Positions 22,157 through 35,644 are shown, counted from the stretch's first letter. The stretch: 64,000 nt of DNA from Oenanthe sinensis (GCA_028671895.1 CM053802.1:17305631-17369630), one strand, 5' to 3'. Numbers and translations: made by a program. Notes: generated by a model not told the origin, from the sequence alone.

Positions 22157-23809
22157 TAGGATATTGCTATACTATCTCATTCTCTTCTTCTCGAATCTCA
22201 CTTGTTTCAGCTCACTCTGACCCCACAGGTTCCACCCTTTTCCTGTTCTTGTCTATTTTTTTCTTATTTATAATAATTGTTGTGATTTATTAAAAATGAT
22301 ATTTTTACATGAATTTTGTCTAAAGATTTTAGTTTTCTGATGACCCTTTAGTGAATATGTTAGTATGCTTGAGTCTTTAGGTTAATTGTTGTAGTAGCAT
22401 TTTTTGATGTTATTTGTGTATATGTCTGTTGTATGTTTGTTAAGGTGCTGGTCATGACAATCGCCTGTTATGACCATCTATCCACATTTTTTTTAGGATA
22501 GCATAAACACCGAAAACTTTTGTGATTTTAATTATAAACCTTTTAGGAATTTGTATGCTACGTACTTACATTTTAATGTCATATTTTAATGATTTGAATT
22601 GTGTTCTTGTTTGTGTTTGGTGAATTTGTGCGGAGGAATAAAATTGATATCGTTTTGAGGTTCCTGCTCCGTTTGGGTAGGAAGACAGTACGAGGTCAGA
22701 ATGAAATGATATGAAGACTATTTTTTCATGCAGGAAAGAAACTATGAAGAACAAAATTATACAATATGAACGATGTAAATATACAATAAAACTAGGGTGC
22801 TTCTTTTGCAGAAGTACTGATTTTGCAACTGCAAATAGACAGGAATAGTATGGATCAATTGGCTCATTAAAATATAGATAAAATACTTAGCTGAATAATA
22901 ATTTAAGTCACTAAAATCTCCGAAAACTATGATATGAAAGAATACAAATTTATCTTTTGATTCTTTGTTCCACATCATTCTTAATTTTCATTCCTTAAGT
23001 TTCAATTAACAAGAAAGCATTCATTCCTCCTTCTACTCATGTCCTTTGATAGTGGTCACTTCTTTAATATTTCCTCACTCTCACTTCTTCCGTACTCCTT
23101 CTTCCACCATTAGTTTTCTTCATAGATTTTACTTCATTTTCTGATCCATAACATTCCATCCAAGCAGACCATACATCAAAAAATTATCTGTAATAATATA
23201 ATTCCCCCATACAGAGATAATATGTAAAGTGTACCTACAGTAAAATTTTCACTTCGTGCAAAATTAAGCACACTTATGAACTGATGCGGTTATTGGATAG
23301 CTGTATATGTAATTTATCAGTTAAGGCATAGGAGCCTGGAGTTTGGATCTATTGCGGATATGAATCCTGTCCAGCACTTCATAACATGGCTTGTACACCC
23401 TTCTTTATAGAGCACTATCTTCAATGTCATGATCATATACTGTAGTTCATTCATTTATGCATGTGTGTATATATTGTCAATTCTGTGGACTATTTATTAA
23501 ACATATTTCTTACTTAAGCCCCATATATTATGACATCTGAATCTAGAATATTTGGATTTCTCACCTTGTGTAAAACATCAGTAGCTATCCAATGAATATT
23601 TGGGCATCATTTGTTCTTTTCTAGGAGGTAGTATCAAGTTTTCTCATTCGCTCAAAGAATATCTCCCACTAGCCAGAATTATCTCGTGGCTTCATGTTAA
23701 TTATAGAAGATTATGATGAACTTGACCTCCTGGACTTGGAGTAGTAGAGCTGTGCTGTTCTAAACAAGCATTGGATTCGTATTCATAATTGTCATCCTCA
23801 ACTGCTCTT
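21925..23809 (+). promoter_or_regulatory. Promoter and probable split 5' leader of the RINGv gene
   Basis: There is no coding sequence before the ATG at 23810, but a spliced leader is plausible. A pyrimidine-rich stretch around 22170-22228 ends CACAG|GTTCC, a usable donor, and TTTTCTAG at 23617-23624 is a good acceptor 185 bp before the ATG. The 1.4-kb interval would be a leader intron. This is inference from splice consensus only. Confidence 0.35.
22128..22157. repeat. AAT trinucleotide microsatellite
   Basis: About ten AAT repeats in the 5' region of the RINGv gene, close to an AT/GA-rich tract at 22024-22076. It is likely within the promoter or leader. Confidence 0.8.
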
Positions 23810-26800
23810 ATGGGTAAGGTGAATGTGCCCCAAATAATCAGTGGTGGGGTTGGTGATGAACATGTTTCTTCAGCTAGGGCTGAAGAGTTGACAGTCTATT
23901 CCACATCACGCCATAGTCTAGATAAGGAGGCTGGGCTAGCTGCTTGCCGTGTGTGTCAATGTGCTGAATCTGACAAAAGGGGTGACGCTGCATTGGATTT
24001 TCTAGGTATCAGTCCAATATTAAGAAACTCACAGAAAAGAGAAGAAGATCTGAAGCTGGACTGTAAAGATGTTTTAAAGGATGTTGAAAGTGACACTTGT
24101 GCTAAAGATGGTAAAAGAGATTCTGGATTCGTGGAGTTTGTCAGTCCTGATGGTGAGGTTTTCATTTGTAGTACTGATATAGAAAACGGGTTTGATTACA
24201 ATCAAGACGTGTTGATTGAGCTGGGTTGTGCTTGCAAAAATGATCTTGCTCTGGTACACTATGCTTGTGCCCTTAAATGGTTTGTAAATCATGGATCAAC
24301 TATCTGTGAAATATGTGGTTGTGTTTCAAAGAATATTCACATTACAGACTTAAAAAAAGTTGTCGCTTCATTGAAGGATTATGAAACCTTAAGGCAAAGG
24401 ACTGACGATGGAATGACATACCGGTCAAACGTGCAGACAAGTTCTGGTGTAGATCCTGATGCTCTTGCTGCTATTCGGAGGCAAAGACTAAGTGAAATAT
24501 CACTCTGGTTTGGTCCACATAATAACAACTCTACGACAGTTTCACAGGTTTCTGAACAAGTTTCTAATAATGTTGCTGAAGAAGTCACTCCTGCTGAGAA
24601 TTCTGCTACCAAATGGGCCGTGGAGTGTACAGGGATACTTCTTGCTACGGGCTTGCTTACTGTAACTTTAGCATGGCTGATTGCTCCTTGTGTTGGAAAG
24701 GTATCTGTGAAGGAATTAGTTTCTATATATTAATGTCATACAAACATACATACGGGCGCGCACGTGCACACACACACAAGCTTACATCCCGTGCGATGCA
24801 AGGGATTTTCTTAATATCTTATTATTTTATTATTTTTATTAATATTTTACTCCTATGATTTATATTTATTTTTTATTATTCCAACAATAATTTTAATTTA
24901 ATCTAATATTATATCATGTGTAGAATTTTTTAATATGATTTTTCATTTTTTTTGCATTTGTGTTTGTGTTTGAAGGGGATAAGGTTTATGTGTTTTATTT
25001 AGAGATGTGTTTTAATTAGAAAACTGATGTTTTAAAATTAGGCCTAAAAGCCAACCAAAAGCCAGCCAACCCGGCCCAAATACCAACTATCAACCTTTTA
25101 ATGTTTTAATTTTAATTATATAGTGTGTGTGTGTGTGTGTGTGATATTGTGTGGGAAATGTTTCTCATTTATCTTCATATTTGAGTTGCAACATTTTATG
25201 CAGGCTTTGTGGTTTACATAATTTTTTGTTACATACGTACATGCATTTATAATTTCGTGTGCTGCAAATTTATCATTATTTACTTCATTATTTTTGCTAT
25301 ATACATTGTGCAAGATTACAGAGCTTCGTACAACAATCATGACATCTTAACACTGAGTTTTTTAAATTCTTTTGCTTGTAAAGAATTTACATCCCATTTC
25401 CCAAAATTTAAAAAAATGCCACATAGATCACCTTGTTTGGTGTTTAAGGCAATTGTTCCAGGTCATAACATGTCGCCGTTTAATCATGTTGCAATTCATA
25501 TCAGATTGACAATATGGTTATTTTTCTTAAGGAGTGTGCCAGTTTTATACTATTCAACTCATTTTAATGGTAGTGGCATATATCCACCGCTTGTGATGAG
25601 ATCCCAGGTCATTGGGACTAGTACAAACTTGTTTCTCTTTTGTCCAGGAGCTACATAGGTGGAATTACGTGTTTGTGTTGCCTTGAGGGTCATAGAGTTC
25701 TATCGTGTGTCCTAACAGGTTTTAGGGGTTGGTATTCAGAGGGGTGGGAATTCCGTTTGGGGTGGTGGTGGTGGTAATTTTATCGTTTTTAATGTGTTAG
25801 GAATTATATAAACAACATAATTTGTGGTGAGAATTTTTGGATGTCAGTGAGAGATGGGCAGATAGTCTGTAATCTTCTTTTGAAATCACTTGCATACCTT
25901 AACACATTTTTGTGATGTCTGGTTTTGTAGGAATTACGTCATTCAAAAGTAAGTAAACCTAGTGACCCTTGTTACTACATGTGATATCCATTGCTCCTTT
26001 GGAAGTCTTATTTTAATAATAAAAAAAGCTAAAAACGGGTAAAGATTAGAAATCCGATGAATCTCTACGTCTCTAAAAGATAAACATATGCTAAATAAAA
26101 GTGTCCTTCTAAAAATTCATGTCAACTGTAACAAATCTTTAATATTTTCTTCTCTTCCTTTGTCCTGTCTGGCTAATCACTGGCCAGTTTTTTTTTCCTT
26201 TCTACACGCACGGGAACCGGAGCATAAGAGATTTCTCTAGTACCCTTCTTCAAATTCTCCTCATATGATACTAATTTATTACTATCAATATTTTGGTGAG
26301 TTCGGATCACATTAGTAATGATTCCTAACTTTTACATGAATCTTTTGTTTGCCTGACACATCCAAGTCCACAAGTGTACCTGATAACCTGAAGAAGACAT
26401 ATTTGGTTGCACAGTTTAATGGTTAGGAAAAACAAATTTTGAAGTTAGTTCGAGGTAGGAAAGATGTTAGGGTGTTGTAAAAAGGAGATACTAATCGTAA
26501 ACCACTATTTTGATTATATGAGAAATACTATTTCTCTCTATGTTCTTTTTTAATATTGTATTTAACATAATTCTTAATTTTGCAGAGAACTGCAAAAAGT
26601 GGTCTTCATATCCTTCTTGGAGGTATCTGTGCGTTAACAGCCGTAGTATTCTTCCGCTTTGTAAGTTAACTATTCTTTTCGGGCTTGCATATAATTGCTC
26701 TGCATTATCAAATATTATTAAAATTTAAGCTTGAAGATAGATCATAGATGTTAGTATATATGAAATACTCCCTCCTTCCCATTTATTTTGTCCACAAATA

Positions 26801-28013
26801 AAATTCCATGTTTTATTCAATCAAAATAAATAAACTACTAATTACCAAAAATTTATATTAGTTTGTTAAAAATTAACACTTGATTTGCTGTATTATTTGA
26901 AAGTGGACAACTTTTGGGACAAACAAATTTGGAAAGGAGGCCAAGTTAAACAGGACGGAGGGAATATATAATAGGTTTATGATTGTCCACTGCTGCTTTG
27001 ACTAGGAACAGCAGTACAACATATGTTTTCAGCTTTGTTAAATATGTTTTGTGGAGTAAAATGTATATAATAAAATCTATAATCTATATAAGTGATGAAT
27101 TATGATGAGCTAGCAGCTATAAGAAAGTATATTAGTGAGTGTAGCCGGGAAGATTATATTGATAATCTGGTAAGGCATTACAGCAGTGTGCTGCTTCTTA
27201 TGCATGGAGAGAGAGTTGGGGCGGGAGAGTGAAAATTTGTGTGAAATCAATATTTGGTGGTTTATGAGATTTCTTAAAATTACCGTAGTATTCCTTCCAA
27301 CAAAGATTGTGTCTGCTATATAAAGGCCCAAGTAGTGAAAAAAAACATAAAAAGATATCCCACAAGATTCAGAGAAACCCACAACAACAAATTATTAGAT
27401 CTAGCCTCAACATGTATTCTCTTCCTAAATGGGGTGTGACAGATCTCCTGGGGAGGAGACGCCCTTTGACCCTTTGACCCTTCATCTCTGATTATCTGTA
27501 TGTGTGAATGAGATTGGTCTAATAAGATGTTTATGCACATTTCTTGTTGGTAAATAACATTGTTCCAAGCAAGTATATGTATACCCCTTCATCTGATATA
27601 TATATATTGTCCAAATTTCCTATTTTAGATCTTGAAGTTTTTAGTTACATTACAAAATACATGTATTTGAAATGGAAAATTAATGAATTCCTGGATAAGT
27701 TGGTATGCCAAAAAGTAAGGATTATAGTTGGTTGACAATAGCTTTGGGACGGAAGGAGTACACAAGTAAATAACAAGTTCTCTTGGTTCATGAGCTTTTC
27801 TTGTGATTTCAGCTTTGCATATTACAACTCATATACTCATTATAGGTTCAGATTTGTAGTTAATTTTACATATTTAACTGATACTGGAACCTGCAGTTTG
27901 TTCTAACAAGAATCAAGTATGGACCTGCGCGTTATTGGGCAATCTTATTTATATTCTGGTTTCTTGTTTTTGGTATATGGGCGTCAAGAACACATGGTAC
28001 TCACGCAACATGA
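23810..28013 (+). CDS. RING-CH (RINGv) membrane E3 ubiquitin ligase
   Basis: Three coding exons: 23810-24700, 26586-26660 and 27897-28013, all phase 0, giving 360 aa. It probably transfers ubiquitin to membrane-associated targets. The RING-CH zinc ligands are C46-X2-C49, then C140-X1-C142, H150-X2-C153 and C166-X2-C169; H at the fourth position is the RING-CH hallmark. About 90 residues separate C49 and C140, much more than in animal MARCH proteins, although similar plant proteins share this arrangement as far as I recall. A well-kept block after the RING includes GVDPDALAAIRRQRLSEISLW. Three hydrophobic segments close the protein: one at the end of exon 1 (GILLATGLLTVTLAWLIAP), one spanning exon 2, and one in exon 3 (YWAILFIFWFLVFGIW). 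The start is the first ATG; the open frame upstream has only a TTG. Intron 2 holds a Stowaway MITE. Confidence 0.92.
25121..25145. repeat. GT dinucleotide microsatellite in RINGv intron 1
   Basis: A GT run of about twelve units lies within the intron between the first two coding exons. I find no convincing gene in the rest of this 1.9-kb intron. Confidence 0.75.
26768..26964. mobile_element. Stowaway-type MITE in RINGv intron 2 (197 bp)
   Basis: It starts CTCCCTCCTTCCC, ends in the inverted form TTCCCTCCGTCC, and is bounded by TA on both sides. The interior is unlike copies A-C, so this is a different subfamily. Confidence 0.75.
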
Positions 28014-28893
28014 TTATCCTCTTATGTTCTCTCCACGGGCAGCGTACAAAGGTGCTTCAGAAACATTAGTTCAACTGCAATGCCATACGACTGTGGGTAG
28101 TGTTTGTAGAAGTTCTTTTGTTTAGGGAAAAAATATATTATAAGTGTGCCTTTTTAATGCTTGTTTTCATAACAAGGGTAGTTAGAATTGTCTCCTCTGT
28201 AATATAATCGGCCATTGAAAGGTCCTGATGTATTAATTGGGTGTTTTTAGTTAAAATTTCATGCAAATTTCTAGTTGGGTATAGTCAGCGTAACATGAAT
28301 GTGAAGAAGGATGATACATGTACTAACTTTATTCGGAGGTCTCAATCTGACGACCTTATTTATTATATTTTTTTTCAGGATTTTAAATGGGATCCATACC
28401 TTAGTTTCTCTTAAAAAAGACTACTCACATTATAAATATATTTTTCAATCGAAGGTATTTGTGTCTATTCAAAAGAAAATGGTGCATTTGAAAATTATCA
28501 AAATAATACAATAAAGAAAAACAAGTCTCTAAAGATTAATTAAGATTAATTTTAGCATTTTTTAAATAACAACATTTGGTGTAAATAAATACAAATCAAA
28601 TTATAGTGTCTCAACTTGGGGTCATTTGTTAAACCATGAATGAGAGAATATGAACAAAACCATTCATGTAATTGCGTTCAGATTGTTTGTTTTATACTTT
28701 TAGTCTCTGGATGACTCAAAATATTTCTGGACGACTGCTCCTCCAAAACCCCAACTGGTTCAAATTATTTATTACACACTTTCCTTCCCTGGTTTATCAA
28801 GTTTACATTTTATAAGTTCTGTATATAATGCTTGCATATTCTTTAATAAATTTAAAAGTATTTTTATATTTTTATTGTCTCTGTAAATATATA

Positions 28894-29100
28894 CTCTCTT
28901 TATTTTAAATTATTTATCGTTTTAACTTTTCTTAACATTTTAAAGTGATTAAAAATGCTATTATTATAAATGAAATTTTAATAATGAATTTTTATGTAGT
29001 GTGTTTTTTTTAAAAAATAATTTGTGAATCTATGTTTTTAATCCATCTTAAAATATATGAAAAAAAAACCAAAAATATAAATAATTAAGTATAGAAAGAG
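28894..29100. mobile_element. Stowaway-like MITE (207 bp)
   Basis: Left end CTCTCTTTATTTTAAATTA pairs with the right end read in reverse, CTCTTTCTATACTTAATTA; TA flanks both sides (28892-28893 and 29101-29102). No coding capacity. The neighbouring sequence 28014-30050 is otherwise gene-free and AT-rich. Confidence 0.7.
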
Positions 29101-30055
29101 TATAAAATAATATTTAGATTATAGAGAATAAATAATTGTTTTCCAAATATTTGTATTTATAAAATGTAATGTACATAACATATCTTTGAAACTTTTAAAA
29201 TTTAAAAATCAAGTTTTTAATCATGTTATTATATTAAGAATATTAGTATTATGTTAAGTTTTATGTCTTGTTTATGATTTATTTTTAAATATTATATAAT
29301 ACTTTTTTCAAAGATATAATTTTTATTTAATATTAGCTATATAGTCTTTTATTAATCATTATAAGGATCAAATATGTAATTATAACTATTCAGAAATTTT
29401 TATTTATTTTTTATCAAATAACATAATTCATTCAGATTTATTATTCATTCAGAAATCTTAATTATTCAGAAAATACTATTCAAGATTTAACAAATGAGAC
29501 CTTAATTAATAACACATAATTGAGAATATAAATATTATATGTATATTTGTATTTTAAAGTTTGAACTCCATCCTTCAACATGAATGCAAATTAGTCAAAA
29601 GTAAACTGTAGTTAAAAAAATGAGAATTAGAATACTAATAATTTTCATTTATCAAGTAATATATGTATGTATTTAGCAACAAAAAAGAAGAGGTAATATT
29701 CGTTCGAGTTGTCAAAAGAGAAATGATAGTGTAATTGATAATTTTATAATAATAACATGACACTCACATGTATATTGCATATGTGTCTATCAATTAAAAT
29801 AAGTCATATATCACATAACGTTATTTATAAGAAAATATTTGATATTATTTTTAAAATACCTAACATTGCTCTCATTTAAAATATGTGTTTGTTAGGGGTT
29901 TATCCCTACATGATTGACATGCCTACTATAATCCATGCGGTTTCGTTTGCATTAGGTCATTTCAGATGACATGATACTACTACTAAATCACATGCATAAT
30001 CACTAAACCGGAAATTATGGACAAAAGTTGGGTTTAGTATTTAATAACTTAACTA

Positions 30056-30293
30056 CTCCCTCAGTTCCACTGAATTGTTGACGTTTCGGAGAGAATGTAC
30101 GACACGTATTTTAAGGTATATAAAGTATAGTTTCATAACTTATTTTTATTTTTTTTTCTAAATAAAAATTTAAACATTAAATTTTTATTCAGAAAAAAAA
30201 TTAAAAATAAGTTATGAAACTATACTTTATATGCACATTAAAATGCGTATCGGATCTCCTCCCCGAAACGTTAACAATTGGGTGGAACGGATG
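30056..30293. mobile_element. Stowaway-type MITE, copy C (238 bp)
   Basis: Ends are CTCCCTCAGTTCCAC and, inverted, CATCCGTTCCACCC; TA flanks both sides. It is the best-kept hairpin of the A/B/C family: nearly the whole element can fold back on itself through the TAGTTTCATAACTTA segment. Confidence 0.85.
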
Positions 30294-30407
30294 TAATATA
30301 ATTTTGTTTGTACAATATATGATTAGTAATTGTCCGGTTGATGTATAAAGAGGGTTTGTTGTCTTTAAATGATTCAATCTGCCATTGATCTATTGATATG
30401 CATGTAT

Positions 30408-30625
30408 ACTCTCTCCGTTTGATTTTATTTGACGTTTTATTTTTTAGTACACGATTTTAGGAGTTTTGACTATATAATTAAAATTATTATTTTAAAAAAA
30501 TCTGAATAAAAGTATTAAACTAAAATCTTTATTCAAAAAAAAATTAAAAAATAATAATTCTAGCCATATAATCAAAACTTTAAAAGTGTGTCAAAAAATC
30601 CCTACCTACAGTCCGTCCTCCGTAG
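30408..30625. mobile_element. Probable further MITE or fragment
   Basis: It starts with a Stowaway-like CTCTCTCCGTTTGAT end and has an imperfect internal inverted repeat (ATAATTATTTTTTAA type). The right end near 30620 is not a clean inverted copy, so the boundaries are approximate. Confidence 0.4.
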
Positions 30626-31105
30626 TTGTCAATTGCATGTCCAAATTGACTCGACTCCCCGACTCCCATCCTCGCCACCGATATATAATAAATTGATTAG
30701 ATTCTGTCAACGCTCGGAAAATTATTCGTGAAATTATAATATTGTATAATTATTTATAGCATAAAATATTCTACATCGGTTAAATTAATAAATTTGAAAT
30801 ATTTTATATGGAAAAATTAGTAACTAATATATTAAAATTGCCTGTTTTTTTGAATCCTTTACCTTGTTGAATGGTTTGACATGAGTTGAACTATATATAT
30901 GTGTAGTCCGCGTAAAATATGAGGATTACACCATGCTCACGGGTGATTTATATTTTACGGTATATATTAATATAAATAATTATAATAATGTAATATAATA
31001 ATTATATATAAATAATTATTTTAAATTTAAAAATTCAATGTAATAAATTTATATTTTTTATTTATTTTAATTTCTTCTTTATTATTATTTATATGTGTTA
31101 ATTTT

Positions 31106-31654
31106 TGTTATCCAGATAATAAACTATTATAAAAGAGGGTTGAATATAATAGTACCAAACAATCGATTATGAATACAAGTATGTAAAAGAAGTACTGTTT
31201 TGTATTAACTTTGATTGACTTAATACAAAACTATCTCAAGAAAAATAAAGTTTTTAAGAGCTGCTAGGTTATGAGAAAAATAATAACTTTAACGAACACA
31301 GCAATGTAAACCTAATTCTGTGTTTATATAGTACACAACTACCTATCTAATTACAGAAAAATAATGATCATTAAATGCAGAAATATTATTTCCATCATTA
31401 TCTTCCTAAAAGATAGTTTCTAAAAACACAATAAAATTGTATTCAAACACTTTCTTGTTTATCTCCAACGACCTCCTGATTTGTCGATTTCCATCTGTCA
31501 AACTCTGAACATCATAAACTTTGTTGATTAGTAAACTCTGATTGAGTAAACTCTGTCAACATCTTTTAAACTCTGATGACGTCATCTAAACACTGATCAG
31601 CTTCAGTAAACTCTGACTCGGTATTCTCTGATCATAAGTTATTCACATCTAACA
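31106..31654 (-). mobile_element. 3' LTR of a second copia-type element (549 bp)
   Basis: On the - strand it begins TGTTAGATGTG at 31654, directly after a polypurine tract (AAATTGGGGGAGAT), and ends TAACA at 31106. Much of it matches the solo LTR at 13536-14022. The first 200 bp on the - strand contain many copies of TCAGAGTTT and variants. I find no matching 5' LTR upstream of the ORF remnants, so the 5' end of this element is lost. Confidence 0.75.
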
Positions 31655-31755
31655 ATCTCCCCCAATTTATGTTTTAAACAGTAAAACATAAATTTGAACT
31701 TATGATGTCAGAAACTTTTAAGACAAATGCATCAGAGTTTATTCAGACTACCTTC

Positions 31756-34518
31756 TCATACTCTTCTGTAAGAAAAATCTCCAGTTAGAAATTCATCAAG
31801 CAATTTCTCTTCAGCAGCTCTCAAAAGTTCTTTCATCTTACTCTTCAACTCTTTCATTTGTTCAGAAGAATCATCAATTTGACATACTGCAGCCCTTAGA
31901 TTGTAGATAAGTGCCCTCTCCATTCTTTCATCCAAAGGTATGCAACAGGCTCTTTGACCATCAGGATTTAATATTAGTGTTGGAATATTTAACACTATTT
32001 TGACCTTTACATTCCCTTTGATCATTTCCCTTTAGGTCTGTGCTCCTCAGAGTTTAACATCAACAGTCTCTCATTCTTCTTCTTTTCATCAATTACTCCT
32101 TCTAAAATCTCCACCCACTTAGCTGTGATCTCATTCTCATCATTTAATAGATAAAGAACATACACAAGTTCTTTTGATGATTTATGAATCAAATCTTCTT
32201 CAGCTATTTTCATCACACTTCCATCTTCTAGAAAATACAACAACTTTTCTTTTGGAACAACACCATCAAAAATATATGAACATCAATTAGCTTGTCCAAA
32301 TGATCTTGTGATAGCTCTTCTTCAGGTTTGTTCTTCAAAGAATAAGGATCTCTGAATGTATTTGCTTCTCCTCTATAGACTTTGGTTTTTGAATCACCAA
32401 TATCTCCCTTATTCTTACCAAGTCTGTCATTGAGAGTCAGAGTTTCAGATTTTGTCCACAAAAGACCATGATTCTTCTTTCTACACAGAGACTGTTATTT
32501 TTCTTCCTCATCTTTAAAACTTGTTCCACCTGGAAGAAATGTAGTTCCAAGCATGGTGAATGGAGTCTTTGGTTTTAATGGAGCTTTTTGTTGAACTGCT
32601 TGAGATGTCTTTGATTGAATTTCCTTCTTCTGAGCTGAAGTTTTCTTTGAGCTTTGTCTTCCTTTCTTCTTTGACTGAACTTGAGCATTGTTAGTATTAG
32701 CAATCATCTTTTTCATTTCCTGTTCTGCAGTAACTGGATCCATTCCTAGATTTTCTTATTCAAAGAGTTTCTTTGCCAGTTCTACATATTTCTTGTTCTT
32801 TTCTTTAATATTCTCAGGCTTTTCTTCCTCTACAAGAATTCTAGCCAAATCTTCATCAAGTTTCATCAGAATTTACTTACCTTTTCCAGATGCCGAGGGA
32901 ATCAGAGTTTGATCAGTCAGAGTTTGATTTTATAAACTCTTTCCACCCTTATGACTCCCTTAGCTTTTATCAGGAACATCACTGCCATCACCATCACCTT
33001 CAGGTTTATCAGAGTTTAAAACAGAATCCTCCTTGCATTTGTCCTTAGATGTTTTCTCCCCCTTTCTAACATCAGAATAAATAGTCAAGATGTCTGCAAT
33101 AGTATGCAACATGGTCTGCATGGAGGTGACAACAGTATCAATTTTATCAACTTTAGACTCCAAAACATCTTGTTTAGTGGAAACAACTTTTATCTTAGAT
33201 TCCAAAGCATGCTGAGAAATAGAAATACAACTTTAAACTGAAGCACTTGTCTTGCTAACAGAGTCTTTAAGAGCACAAACTTCACTGTGAAGACCCTTAG
33301 TCAAGACAATGGTAGCCTTGAGAACTGTTTTCATCTCATCAGAGTGTATTTCAGAGTCTGCTTTCTTGATGAGATCATGAACATGGGTTCAAGAAATATC
33401 TTCATGGGAAAACTTCCAAGACATATGCCAGATGTTTTGTCTCTTAGAGCTTAGAAGATCTGCATTAGATGGTTCCTCTCTGCTACTATCCCTCCTTATA
33501 CCTTCATGTGTGAGAGCATATTCAATTTCACCTTTCAGCTGTTCAACAACACAATAGTCAGGATAGTTCATTCTCAGTTTATCATAAGCATCAAAGGGCC
33601 ATCTCTTTGAACTGTATCTCAGAGTGTAAGGAATAGAGAGATCAATAACTTCTTCATCCTCAAAGATAAGACTAGAATCCTCAGAGTTTGTATCATCATC
33701 AGCAGCAACAACGTCAGAGTTTGGTACCTCAGAATTTAGAGAGTGAGGAACATGTTGAGAAGCAGAACCTGTGTCATGTATATTCTGAGTACCTGCACAA
33801 AGAACATAACAACCTAAAACACTCTTTTCTTTTAAAGTAATCTCATTACTTCTCACATCACACATCTCATAACTTTTGAGAGTCAGAGTTTGCTCACTAG
33901 AACTAACTTCTGTCTCATATCTAACTCTCCTTTTGCCAGAACCAATGTCCGCCTCTCATTGTTAGTTCTTTTTGTCACACATTTTACCTCAGTCTCACAA
34001 GAAATGATCAAATCACAATGACTTACAGAAATAAGAGGTGGCTGAGAAAAGAGATCTGTGGTCACAGGGTTAGAGGGTTCCTTTTCAGGACTATCCATGG
34101 TCATTCGAGTAGTGAAAAATGGAAATATAAAGTCTGAACTTATGCTATCAGAGTATGTAAATTCTGAAGAAAAGTCAGAGTTTATACATTGAGAAATAAT
34201 AGAGTCCAATGGCTTGGCAGATAGAGGTTGCACCAAAATTGCATCAGAGAGTGCCAATGAATTATCATCAGAGTTTGTCTGCATTTTCATATCTTGGTCT
34301 GCAATCACAAAGTTGGTGATTGGTTCTTATGGGACCTGAATTTTGTCAGCATCTGTTTCACCACTTTGAGGTGGAGGTTCTTGTGGGCTTGACTCTGCCA
34401 GAGTTTGACTTTCAGCATCAGCAACAACAGGATCTTCTATCAGAGTTTGTGTGCCTGCATCCAAACTTTGATTGGATGGTTCTTGTGTGGCTGGGGCATT
34501 AACAGCTTCTTCAACCAT
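31756..34518 (-). pseudogene. Decayed retroelement 3' ORF (coiled-coil, low-complexity protein)
   Basis: A chain of - strand frames from 34518 to 31756 is broken by stops and frame changes, and reads as one long former protein. Pieces in order: 34518-34327, 34308-33883, 33865-33389, 33205-32960, 32743-32495, 32461-32228, 32243-32022 and 32025-31756. The upper part is Ser/Thr/Glu/Asp-rich. The piece 33205-32960 has a clear heptad pattern (coiled coil). The piece 32743-32495 is Lys/Gln-rich. The last pieces are helical and acidic, and end just before the polypurine tract. The word CAGAGTTT recurs throughout the coding sequence as well as in the LTR. No protease, integrase or reverse transcriptase is visible. 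I know this only as the kind of extra ORF carried by some plant copia elements; function unknown. Confidence 0.6.
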
Positions 34519-34548
34519 TTGAGCTGAATGTTCTTGTGGTCTGTACCC

Positions 34549-34655
<107 letters not shown>

Positions 34656-34928
34656 TTAAAAGTTTTCAAAAAAATTATTATCAGTAGGAAAAAAATCCTA
34701 TTTTATAAAATTATTATTTATAATTTGAAAATTTATTATTTTATAATGTAAGAGAAATTATATATTTATAAAAGTACTTTTATTTATATTATTTTATAAT
34801 TTATTGAAATTAATTTTTTTATATTAAATCAAGTTTGGATCTTATAAAGTTATTATTTAAAAATATGATTAATTTATTGAATATTAACTAATAGAATTTA
34901 TAGTATAATTTAATTGATGTGACAAATA

Positions 34929-35644
34929 ATTAATTATTTTGAAGAATAGAGAACAATGTGTTTAAATTGAAATAAAAAAGTTACTCGGGTTCAATATGCT
35001 CAATGTGTATTATACTTTAGTTATAATTATATAATTTATTCATATAATAATTTATTTAAGATTTTTCAATATCATATATTTATAATATTTAAAATTAAAC
35101 AACATTGTAGAAATTTTATTAAATATATTAATTGATTTTAAAAATACAGTATTAAATAAATTTATAATTATTTTTATAAATACAATAATATAAAGAAGTT
35201 AAAGAAAGTTTATAATGAGTAGAAGAGAGAATTAGTAGTGAGATAAATAAAAAATAATAAATGATGAAAGAGTTGTGGTGGAATGAGAGAAAAATGAGAG
35301 AGAATTTGAGCATATTTGGCTAAACTTAAAATTGTGACTTATGACTTAAAGTGGCTTGACGTGATAAGTCGGGAGATTAAAATGTATGTTTGAGTAAAAA
35401 AAATTTATTAGTGACTTATGAGTTTTTAAAAATATATAATAATAAAAATAAAAGTAACTTATGAGTAATTTATGACATATGAATAATTTTTATCAAAATA
35501 GAAAAAAAAGTCACTGAAAAAGTACCTAATACTTACTTCTGGCTTATGTGTTTAAAATTATTTATTTTGAAGAACAAAGAACAATGTGTTTAAATTGAAA
35601 TAAAAAAGTAACTCGCGTTCAATATGGCCAATGTATATTATACT
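34929..35644. repeat. Two about 89-bp direct repeats 627 bp apart
   Basis: The block around GAACAATGTGTTTAAATTGA occurs at 34929-35017 and again at 35556-35644 with a handful of mismatches. The second copy stops exactly where the LTR-like TGTTATGG sequence begins. The sequence between them is AT-rich and has no gene. Confidence 0.8.

Noticed and set aside
25209..25658. 149-codon frame in RINGv intron 1
   Set aside because: No recognisable family; Phe/Ile/Tyr-rich from AT bias; within an intron of a well-supported gene.
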